Shown here piece after piece: positions 58,268 through 64,000 of a stretch of DNA of 64,000 bases. The stretch covers positions 62,001 to 126,000 of the forward strand of contig NZ_JAFFZM010000003.1 of assembly GCF_017676345.1 (NCBI RefSeq). Reading direction: 5' to 3'. The notes beneath the pieces were generated by a model. That model ran no database searches. It was not told the origin of the DNA and was given only the letters and a program-made list of their open reading frames with translations. This stretch comes from Streptomyces smyrnaeus (GTDB lineage: Bacteria > Actinomycetota > Actinomycetes > Streptomycetales > Streptomycetaceae). The translations under genes were made by a program, and so were the position numbers. Each line of letters opens with the position of its first letter. Position 1 is the first letter of the stretch.

Positions 58268-58309
58268 GCGGCGCCTGCCAGTCCCCGACCGGGTTGTGGC
58301 AGGCGCCGC
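58268..58309 (+). terminator. Hairpin terminator of gltBD
   Basis: GCGGCGCCTGCCA (58268-58280) and TGGCAGGCGCCGC (58297-58309) form a perfect 13-bp stem with a 16-base loop, 38 bases after gltD. Confidence 0.85.
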
Positions 58310-58391
58310 ACTGTGCCTGCGGCCCGGGACGGTCCGCAGGTGCTCGTCCCAGCGTTCACCGACGTGACCCAAGGCCGAGGCAAGTTCTGAG

Positions 58392-58402
58392 TCACCCGAA
58401 AG
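58392..58402 (-). promoter_or_regulatory. Third copy of the CTTTCGGGTGA motif
   Basis: TCACCCGAAAG here is the reverse complement of the core repeated upstream of the DsbA-like gene at 27471 and 27496. It lies 36 bases past the end of the secreted-protein gene. Its role here is not clear. Confidence 0.3.
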
Positions 58403-58438
58403 AGATTTCTTGGCGGTCTGGTACTCGCCCGTGCCCCG

Positions 58439-59524
58439 TCAGTCGCGGACGATGGACTGGATCTCCTTCACGGTGACGTTCTCGGTCGTGCTGAAGGAGC
58501 CGGACGGCAGATCGCCGCTGGTCCCGTCCGAGCCCTTCCAGGAGATGTCCCAGGTGAGCGTCGCCTTCAGCGGGTAGGAACCGTTCTGGCCGCTGGCCCG
58601 CAGATACCTGATCCCGCAGGGCGGGGTCTCGTCCTTCTTGCCGACCGAGTACTCCTCACCCAACTGCCCATTCTTGACCACGCATTTTCCCGAGCCGGGA
58701 TACGTCTTGGCGTCGTACGTACCCGGTTCCAGGGTGAGCGAGGTGGGCTTCGCAGTGGTGGTCGCCGAAAGGTGGGTGCCGTCTTCCAGATCCAGGGACG
58801 CGGTCACGTCCACCGGCTTGAACTTCCCCTTGTCGAGCCACACCCAGGTGTCGAGGTTGACCGTCTGCTTGTCCTCCGGGTTCATCGATATGTCGGTCCC
58901 CGGGATGGGCAGCTCCTCGTACGCGTACTCCGCGAGAATCTTCGGGCTGACCGCGAGCGGCATGCTCTTGGGCGGCTTGCCGTTGGGTACCCAGATGGCG
59001 TGCTCACTGCAGGCGTCGGCCTCGGGGTCGTCCGCGCGGTTGGGATTCCGCACCCCCTCCCAGAACATGCCTTTGCCCTGCTGGTCGATGTTGTAGTCCT
59101 CGTACTTGTCGGTCTGGTAGTAGTTGTCCAGAACGTTCTTGGCCTGGCCGAGGAGGGCGTTGGAGAGCTCAGTGGCGTCGGCGCCGGCCCCGATGATCGG
59201 TTCCTCCTCCTTGTCCTTCTTCGGCTTCTTCGGCTTCAGGCTCTCCATCTCCTCCTTGAGCTCCTTGGGCGTCGTCTTCGGCTCATACCAGCACGCAGGA
59301 GCTTCCCAGTTGGGGTCCTTGGGGTTCAGCTTGACGGTGCCTTTTCCGCCACCGCCACCGCCGGTTATCCGGACGTGCGAGACCTGGGAGGCGACCTTTC
59401 CGTTGTTGGCAGAGCCGGCGGCCCGGTCCCCCCGCTTCTTCTCGGCGTGCGCTTGGGTCGCCATGGAGAGGGAGACTCCGACGACCAAAGAAAGAGCGAC
59501 GCCTGTCCTGGCTACTTTTCGCAT
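58439..59524 (-). CDS. Secreted protein of unknown function
   Basis: A 361-residue protein with a Sec signal (RKVARTGVALSLVVGVSLSMATQAHA, cut after about residue 27). A Lys/Glu/Pro-rich segment (about 85-110) follows. The C-terminal half (about 195-355) is beta-rich with a Cys pair (GKCVVKNG and PPCGIRYL) and ends in a strand-like WDISWKGSDGTSGD region that could be an Ig-like fold. An earlier pair of Cys (APACWYEP, ADACSEHA) may form a disulfide. I recognise no enzyme motif. It overlaps the upstream lipoprotein gene by 13 bases. Confidence 0.8.
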   Translation of the reverse strand: MRKVARTGVALSLVVGVSLSMATQAHAEKKRGDRAAGSANNGKVASQVSHVRITGGGGGGKGTVKLNPKDPNWEAPACWYEPKTTPKELKEEMESLKPKKPKKDKEEEPIIGAGADATELSNALLGQAKNVLDNYYQTDKYEDYNIDQQGKGMFWEGVRNPNRADDPEADACSEHAIWVPNGKPPKSMPLAVSPKILAEYAYEELPIPGTDISMNPEDKQTVNLDTWVWLDKGKFKPVDVTASLDLEDGTHLSATTTAKPTSLTLEPGTYDAKTYPGSGKCVVKNGQLGEEYSVGKKDETPPCGIRYLRASGQNGSYPLKATLTWDISWKGSDGTSGDLPSGSFSTTENVTVKEIQSIVRD

Positions 59525-60171
59525 TCCTCTGCTCCCCGTTTTGTCTGGCTGGAATATGACTGCCAGATTCCGCTCTTGCTCCGCCGCAAGCGGCTGGTTT
59601 CCAGCGTGTCCCTCTTGTCACCTGACTCGTAGTGGTCGAGCTTGCCCGTCTTGAGGTTCTTGTCGTTGGCTTTCGAGTCATCGACGCAGTAGGAGACCTG
59701 CGCGGTGCTGCTGCTGAGGAATTCGACCTGCTGGTTGTAGTACCGGGTGACGCCTGCCCAGCTGTAGTGATCGTCGCTGTAGGCCTTGATGTATTTGGTG
59801 GCGCTGATGAACGCCTGGCCATCGGCGTACAACTTCAGTTGATCGGCGTCCTTGCCCGTGGTGATGATTCGGTCCACCAGGTTGATCCGCGCCTGGTTGT
59901 CCGCCAGGACTTCGTCCTTCTTCGGGTCGCCCGTCTCGGTGTCCTCGAAGACGTTCTTGGCGTCCTTCGCCAGCTTGATCTCGTCGGGCGCCTTGCGCCC
60001 ACCGGTGTTCGAACTCTTCGACGGCGAGGGGGACTTGGTGGCGGCCTTGCTCCCGTCCTTGGCGCCGTCGATCTTGTCGTCCGAGTCGCCGTCGCCCCCG
60101 CACGCGCCCAGGAGGAGGGACGCGGCCAGGGCTGCTGCGGTCCACATCGCTGTGCCGGCCTGCTTTTTCAT
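59512..60171 (-). CDS. Lipoprotein of unknown function
   Basis: A 219-residue lipoprotein with signal MKKQAGTAMWTAAALAASLLLGACGG (lipobox LLGA-C). A Ser/Lys/Pro-rich spacer (about 40-65) leads to a compact domain with many Tyr, Asp and Lys (KYIKAYSDDHYSWAGVTRYYNQQVEFLS), followed by AQVSYCVDDSKA, in which a lone Cys precedes the C-terminal CEK. It resembles NTF2-like lipoproteins of actinobacteria, which is only an impression. First gene of a two-gene operon with the secreted protein. ATG 60171 is preferred over TTG 60177. Confidence 0.8.
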   Translation of the reverse strand: MKKQAGTAMWTAAALAASLLLGACGGDGDSDDKIDGAKDGSKAATKSPSPSKSSNTGGRKAPDEIKLAKDAKNVFEDTETGDPKKDEVLADNQARINLVDRIITTGKDADQLKLYADGQAFISATKYIKAYSDDHYSWAGVTRYYNQQVEFLSSSTAQVSYCVDDSKANDKNLKTGKLDHYESGDKRDTLETSRLRRSKSGIWQSYSSQTKRGAEECEK

Positions 60172-60227
60172 GCGCAAGTTCTCTCAGCTCTCTGTCCGTG
60201 GGCGACGGCGGTACGAATCACCCGCAG

Positions 60228-60262
60228 TTTTGATCACTTAAAGTTACTACAGTGAAAGGGGA
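60228..60262. promoter_or_regulatory. AT-rich patch, likely promoter of the lipoprotein operon
   Basis: About 35 bases with TTTTGATCACTTAAAGTTACT stand out from the GC-rich surroundings 60-90 bases before the lipoprotein start. No clear -35/-10 pair can be fixed. Confidence 0.4.
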
Positions 60263-60273
60263 GTCGACAGTCC

Positions 60274-60861
60274 TCACTCCGGTTCTCCCACTTGTGTCAA
60301 TCGGTGATCGTTCAACCGTCGTTGGACATCCTGAAGGAGGACACGCAGCAACTCGGCGAGCTGGTTCTGCTGATCGGGGTCGAGGCCTGTCATCAGGTCC
60401 GCTTCGCGGGTGAGGACCTGATCGACGGTGGACTCCACCAGCCGGTGCCCGGCCGAGGTCAGCTCCACCACGACCGAGCGGCGGCGGCCCGCTCCGCCCT
60501 GCGTCCGGGGGGCGTTCCCGGGGCGCCGGGTGACCAGGCCCTCGCGTTCGGCGCGGGCCACCCGTTGCGAGATGGCGCCCGCGGTGATCATGGACCGGTC
60601 GGCCAGCTCCCGAGTGGTGAGGGCGTACGGCTCGCCCGCCCGCCGCAGCACGCTGAGCAGGTCCAGGGTGGCGGTGTCCACGCCCGCGCGGGCGAGCACG
60701 CGGCGGCGGTCGTCGCCCAGCAGTTTGGCCAGCCGCCACAGCGGGGTGACGATGCCGATGGAGGAGACGGGCGTGCCGGGGCGCTCCCGCTCCCATGCTG
60801 CGGCGATGTCCGCCACCGGGTAGTCGGACGCGCTGTCCAGTGGGTGGTCGTCGCTTGCCAT
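60274..60861 (-). CDS. MarR-family transcriptional regulator
   Basis: A 195-residue regulator. The winged HTH is seen in DLLSVLRRAGEPYALTTRELADRSMITAGAISQRVARAEREGLVTR (about 67-112), followed by a basic Gly-rich wing (APRTQGGAGRRRSVVVELTSAG). The N-terminal and C-terminal helices would form the dimer. It is divergent from an SDR gene with tandem 12-bp operators between them. The ligand is unknown. Confidence 0.92.
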   Translation of the reverse strand: MASDDHPLDSASDYPVADIAAAWERERPGTPVSSIGIVTPLWRLAKLLGDDRRRVLARAGVDTATLDLLSVLRRAGEPYALTTRELADRSMITAGAISQRVARAEREGLVTRRPGNAPRTQGGAGRRRSVVVELTSAGHRLVESTVDQVLTREADLMTGLDPDQQNQLAELLRVLLQDVQRRLNDHRLTQVGEPE

Positions 60862-60881
60862 GGCTCCTTCTCCCGGTTACG

Positions 60882-60905
60882 TTTAGATCTAAATTTAGGT
60901 CTGAA
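60882..60905. promoter_or_regulatory. Tandem 12-bp MarR-type operator
   Basis: TTTAGATCTAAA (60882-60893), a perfect palindrome, is followed immediately by TTTAGGTCTGAA (60894-60905), an imperfect copy. The pair lies in the 63-base gap between the divergent marR and SDR starts and would control both. Confidence 0.82.
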
Positions 60906-60924
60906 TGATCCTGGAGGACACTGT

Positions 60925-61665
60925 ATGGCACGCGGCATCCTGGTCACCGGCGGTGCGACAGGCATCGGGCTGGCCGTGGCGCGGCACTTCGCGGAGAACG
61001 GGGACACGGTCGTCATCACGGGGCGACGGCAGGCCCCGCTGGAGGCGGCGGCCGAGAAGATCGGCGCACAAGCCGTGGTCTGCGACCACACCGACCCCGA
61101 GGCGGTGGCCCGACTGCTGCCTCGGCTGCCGGAGCGGCTCGACGTCCTGGTCAACAACGCGGGCGGCAACACCGATTTCGACGCGGCACCCGCCGACGAC
61201 ACGGACACCGGGCCCGGCCCGCTGGCGGCGTTCGCGCAGCGGTTCCGCGCGAACCTGGACGCCAACCTGGTCAGCGCGGCGCTGACGACCAAGGCGGTCG
61301 AGGACCGGCTCGCCGAGGGCGGCGCCGTCGTCAGCATCGGCTCCATCGCGGCCGACAAGGGGGCGGGCGCCTACGGCGCGGCCAAGGCGGGCCTCGCCTC
61401 GTGGAATCTGGGCCTGGCGCAGGAGTTGGGGCAGCGGGACATCACGGCGAACGTGGTCGCGCCCGGCTACATCGCCGAGACGGAGTTCTTCCGCGACCAC
61501 CTCACGCCCGAGCGGCGCGACCATCTGATCGCCTCCACCGCGCTGGGGCGTCCGGGCCTGCCGGAGGACATCGCGGGAGCCGTCGCCTTCCTCGCCTCGT
61601 CCGCGGCCCGCGACATCACGGCGCAGGTGCTGAACGTCAACGGCGGTGAGCGCGGCACCCGTTGA
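60925..61665 (+). CDS. Short-chain dehydrogenase/reductase
   Basis: A 246-residue classical SDR. ILVTGGATGIGLAVA is the NAD(P) site, NNAGG and the catalytic triad SIGSIAADKGAGAYGAAK (Ser, Tyr-x-x-x-Lys) are intact, and APGYIAETEFF follows. The Arg after the Gly motif region (TGRRQ) suggests NADPH. Its control by the divergent MarR protein suggests a role with a toxic or aromatic carbonyl compound. GGAGGAC precedes ATG 60925. Confidence 0.93.
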   Translation: MARGILVTGGATGIGLAVARHFAENGDTVVITGRRQAPLEAAAEKIGAQAVVCDHTDPEAVARLLPRLPERLDVLVNNAGGNTDFDAAPADDTDTGPGPLAAFAQRFRANLDANLVSAALTTKAVEDRLAEGGAVVSIGSIAADKGAGAYGAAKAGLASWNLGLAQELGQRDITANVVAPGYIAETEFFRDHLTPERRDHLIASTALGRPGLPEDIAGAVAFLASSAARDITAQVLNVNGGERGTR

Positions 61666-61690
61666 CCGGTCGCCCACCAGACCGGCGGCC

Positions 61691-61732
61691 CACCGTGCGC
61701 CGCCGGTCCACCATGACCGGCGGCGCACGGTG
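61691..61732 (+). terminator. Perfect 18-bp hairpin terminator after the SDR gene
   Basis: CACCGTGCGCCGCCGGTC (61691-61708) and GACCGGCGGCGCACGGTG (61715-61732) pair perfectly around CACCAT. One of the longest stems in the window, 25 bases past the SDR stop. Confidence 0.92.
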
Positions 61733-61803
61733 AAGCACTGCTTACGCGCCGGCTTCACGTCAATTAAATGGTGCGCGGGCCCTGCCGGCCGCACACTCCG
61801 GCC

Positions 61804-62751
61804 ATGCCGACCACCACCGGGCCCTTGGGCCGTATCGCAGCAGCCATGGTCACCCCGTTCGACGCCGCGGGGCAGCTTGATGTCGAGGGTGCCCGGCGCC
61901 TCGCCGGGCATCTGGTCGACGAGGGAGGGTGTGACGCCCTCGTGCTCAGCGGGACGACGGGGGAGTCGCCGACCACCTCGGACGACGAGAAGACCGCGCT
62001 CGTACGTGCCGTGGTGGCGGAAGTGGGGGACCGGGCGAGTGTGGTGGCGGGTGTCGGCTCCAGCGACACCCGCCACAGTGTCGAGCTCTCCCGCGCCGCC
62101 GAAGCAGCCGGCGCCGACGGCCTGCTGGTGGTGACGCCGTACTACTCGCGTCCCACCCAGGAGGCCGTCGCGCACCATCTGCGCACGGTTGCCGACGCCA
62201 CCGGGCTGCCGGTGCTGCTCTACGACATCCCGGGCCGCACCGGAACCGTACTGACCACCGACACGCTGCTGCGGCTCGCGGAGCACCCCCGCATCAAGGG
62301 GGTGAAGGACTGCGCGTACGACCTGATCAAGTCCTCCCGGGTGATGGCGGACACCGGACTGGCCTACTACGCGGGCTGTGACGAGTTCGCGCTGCCGCTG
62401 CGGGCGATCGGCGGTGCCGGGTGCATCAGCACCGTCGCCAATGTCGCGGCGCCGCTGGTGTGCGGGGTGCTCGACGCCTACGACGCGGGGGCGCACGAGT
62501 CGGCGGCGCGGCGCCATCTGGCGCTCTCCCGGCTGACCGAGGCGGTGATGACCGGCCAGCCGGGCACCGTCGCCACGAAGGCTCTGCTCAACGCGCGCGG
62601 CCTGCCGGCGGGCCCGGTACGCGGCCCGCTCCTGGACGCGGGCCCGGCCCTGACGGCACGTCTGCGCCGGCTACTGGACGAGGCCGAGGCGGCGACAGCG
62701 GCGGTGACGGCGGCGGTGACGGCCACGGCGGCCGGGGGATCACCGAGGTAG
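61804..62751 (+). CDS. dapA: DapA-family lyase (4-hydroxy-tetrahydrodipicolinate synthase type)
   Basis: A 315-residue class I aldolase. GTTGESPTTSDDEK (Thr-Thr of the proton relay), TPYYSRPTQEAVAHH with the catalytic Tyr, YDIPGRTG and the Schiff-base Lys in GVKDCAYDL are present. It is either the lysine-pathway enzyme or a paralogue acting on another keto acid, since no dap gene adjoins it. ATG 61804 is preferred over 61768. The C-terminus ends in an Ala/Val/Thr repeat (AAVTAAVTATAAGG). Confidence 0.88.
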   Translation: MPTTTGPLGRIAAAMVTPFDAAGQLDVEGARRLAGHLVDEGGCDALVLSGTTGESPTTSDDEKTALVRAVVAEVGDRASVVAGVGSSDTRHSVELSRAAEAAGADGLLVVTPYYSRPTQEAVAHHLRTVADATGLPVLLYDIPGRTGTVLTTDTLLRLAEHPRIKGVKDCAYDLIKSSRVMADTGLAYYAGCDEFALPLRAIGGAGCISTVANVAAPLVCGVLDAYDAGAHESAARRHLALSRLTEAVMTGQPGTVATKALLNARGLPAGPVRGPLLDAGPALTARLRRLLDEAEAATAAVTAAVTATAAGGSPR

Positions 62752-62783
62752 CGGCAAGTATCAGTCCTGTCCGCGCCTTCCGG

Positions 62784-62816
62784 GTGCTGCCGCCGTGCTG
62801 CCGCCCTGCTGCCGCC
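62784..62816. repeat. 11-bp tandem repeat downstream of dapA
   Basis: Three units: GTGCTGCCGCC, GTGCTGCCGCC, CTGCTGCCGCC. The middle unit forms the left arm of the terminator hairpin at 62793. Confidence 0.8.
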
Positions 62817-62840
62817 GTGGATCCGCGGGCGGCAGCACGG
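62793..62840. terminator. Hairpin terminator between convergent dapA and ABC permease genes
   Basis: CCGTGCTGCCGCCC (62793-62806) and GGGCGGCAGCACGG (62827-62840) form a perfect 14-bp stem with a 20-base loop, between the stops at 62751 (plus) and 62871 (minus). Confidence 0.8.
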
Positions 62841-62870
62841 AGCGAGCAGCACTCTGCGGACCTCGACCAC

Positions 62871-63731
62871 TCACTGGTCCCGCAGGTGGACGCTGGTGAC
62901 GGCGACAGCGCAGGCGGCGCACGCCCACACCGCGTAGACGGTCCAGGCTCCGCCGACGGTCCACGGGAAGGCCGTCGGGGAGTAGTTGACATCGACGAGC
63001 CGCAGCCACGCACGGTAGGGCAGGGCGTGTCCGGCGACAGCCGACCAGTGGCGGCCGTCGGTCAGGAACAGCGGCAGCACGAGGAGGACCACGACCGAGG
63101 TGATCATGGTGGAGGCGGTGTGTCGGATGGCGGCGCCGAGCGCGAGCCCGGCGAGCGCACACACCGGCGCGAGGAGTGCGGAGGCCGCAACGACACGGAA
63201 GGCTCCCGGGTCACCGAGGGAGACGCCCGCGTCCCGGCGGTCGAGAATCGCCTGCGTCACAGCGAAGGAGGCACCGGCGACGACCAGGCCGAAGACGGTC
63301 GTGACCACCGTGACGACGACTGCTTTGGCGGCCATCACCGAGCGGCGGGCCGGGACGGCCGCGAACGTCGTCCGGTGGGTGCCCGTGCTGTACTCCCCGA
63401 CGATCACCAGGGCGCCGATGGTGCCGAGGGCGAGGGCCATGAGCAGAGCGGCGTTCGGGGTGAACGCCTCCTGCAGCGCTATCCCGTCCCGTTCGAAGGC
63501 GGCGCGGTCCTTCGACATCTGCAGCGTCCAGTGGCTGTAGGTGTCGTAGGCGATGCCCGCGTTGAAGCCGATGACGGCCAGGGCGGTGGCTCCGTAGGCG
63601 ATCCAGGTCGAGCGCAGCGACCGGTGTTTGATCCACTCGGCGGCGACCAGGTCGCCGAAGCGGGCGGGGGGTCGGCGGGTGGCGCCTTCGCGGTCGGACA
63701 CGTCCGTTGTCGGGGCGGCGGTCGCGGTCAT
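62871..63731 (-). CDS. ABC-2 type transporter permease
   Basis: A 286-residue permease with six hydrophobic segments: about 45-62, 95-115, 138-162, 183-203, 210-228 and 258-278. EWIKHRSLRSTW near residue 33 is typical of actinobacterial ABC-2 permeases next to CcmA-type ATPases, as is GEYSTGTHRTTFAAVPARR. It overlaps the ATPase stop by 4 bases. An exporter of unknown cargo. Confidence 0.9.
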   Translation of the reverse strand: MTATAAPTTDVSDREGATRRPPARFGDLVAAEWIKHRSLRSTWIAYGATALAVIGFNAGIAYDTYSHWTLQMSKDRAAFERDGIALQEAFTPNAALLMALALGTIGALVIVGEYSTGTHRTTFAAVPARRSVMAAKAVVVTVVTTVFGLVVAGASFAVTQAILDRRDAGVSLGDPGAFRVVAASALLAPVCALAGLALGAAIRHTASTMITSVVVLLVLPLFLTDGRHWSAVAGHALPYRAWLRLVDVNYSPTAFPWTVGGAWTVYAVWACAACAVAVTSVHLRDQ

Positions 63732-64000
63732 CGGGGATCTCCTCCGGGGTATTGGACACGGTCGGCTGTGAGCTCCATGAAGGCCTCTTCCAGCGACGCG
63801 GAGCGGGTGGACAGCTCGTGCAGCGGGAGACCGTGCCGTCGGGCGATGTCGCCGATCCGCACCGCCGTCGGGCCGGTCACGGTGAGTCGCTCACCCTTCA
63901 GACGGACAGCCGCGCCCTCAGCCGTCAGCAGTTCCTTCAGTGCGGTCGCGGCGGGCGTGGTCACGGTGACGCTCTGCCGGGTGCCGCGGGCCGAGAACTC
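63728..64000 (-). CDS. ABC transporter ATP-binding protein, C-terminal end (5' part outside window)
   Basis: The frame is open through 64000, so only about the last 90 residues are seen: an accessory C-terminal domain with RIGDIARRHGLPLHELSTRSASLEEAFMELT, the usual end of CcmA/NatA-like exporter ATPases. GTG 63964 is internal. The ATP-binding motifs lie outside the window. Confidence 0.85.
   Translation of the reverse strand, partial: EFSARGTRQSVTVTTPAATALKELLTAEGAAVRLKGERLTVTGPTAVRIGDIARRHGLPLHELSTRSASLEEAFMELTADRVQYPGGDPR

Overview
The window is high-GC, gene-dense actinobacterial DNA and is almost certainly a Streptomyces chromosome. The evidence is the strong GC bias at third codon positions (which creates long antisense shadow frames), many GTG starts, ATGA/GTGA overlaps, GC-rich hairpin terminators without T-runs, and lineage-typical genes (PriA, TrpM, the TIGR02234-type Trp membrane protein, an HGxxPAAW protein, a CYP157/CYP154 pair). 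No rRNA, tRNA, CRISPR array, integrase or transposase was recognised. This is core-chromosome sequence with one accessory-looking catabolic operon.

Layout. 1-5449: the end of an ABC exporter, a DUF2567-like membrane protein, a YbaK-type deacylase, a LON-domain protein and a beta-helix-like membrane protein. 5579-11609: the his operon hisD-hisC-hisB-small membrane protein-hisH-priA-ridA-hisF, with a palindromic operator candidate in front and a perfect hairpin behind. 11617-13562: a methyltransferase and a pentapeptide-repeat protein. 13620-18095: sdhCAB divergent from a LysR regulator across a 23-bp palindrome. 18320-20315: a Tat-exported serine hydrolase and a TIGR03085-type protein. 20460-27466: hisI-trpE-membrane proteins-trpC-trpM-trpB-trpA, ending in a strong terminator. 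No trpF is present, which fits PriA serving both the histidine and tryptophan pathways. 27561-29543: a DsbA-like thiol protein and lgt. 29586-36499: an mrpA(B)CDEFG cation/proton antiporter operon. 36602-37333: a VIT-family metal transporter.

37350-48811 (minus strand): the most interesting block. It is a tightly packed ten-gene operon: lacI, two sugar-type ABC permeases, a solute-binding lipoprotein, four tandem ADP-ribosylglycohydrolase-fold proteins, a CaiB/BaiF CoA-transferase and a CitE-like lyase. Two palindromic LacI-type operators lie in front of it. The layout suggests uptake and breakdown of an unidentified, possibly ribosylated, glycoside; one of the four hydrolase-fold proteins has lost its metal ligands.

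49021-58309: a CYP157-like P450 (lacking the ExxR arginine) with a canonical CYP154-like P450, then gltBD with a partial GlnR-like site upstream and a hairpin downstream. 58439-64000: a secreted protein and lipoprotein pair of unknown function, a MarR/SDR divergent pair with tandem 12-bp operators, a DapA-family lyase, and an ABC permease with the 3' end of its ATPase gene running off the window.

Two housekeeping enzymes, SdhA and GltB, appear to carry small in-frame Gly/Ser-rich insertions. Family assignments come from motif recognition; no database search was run.
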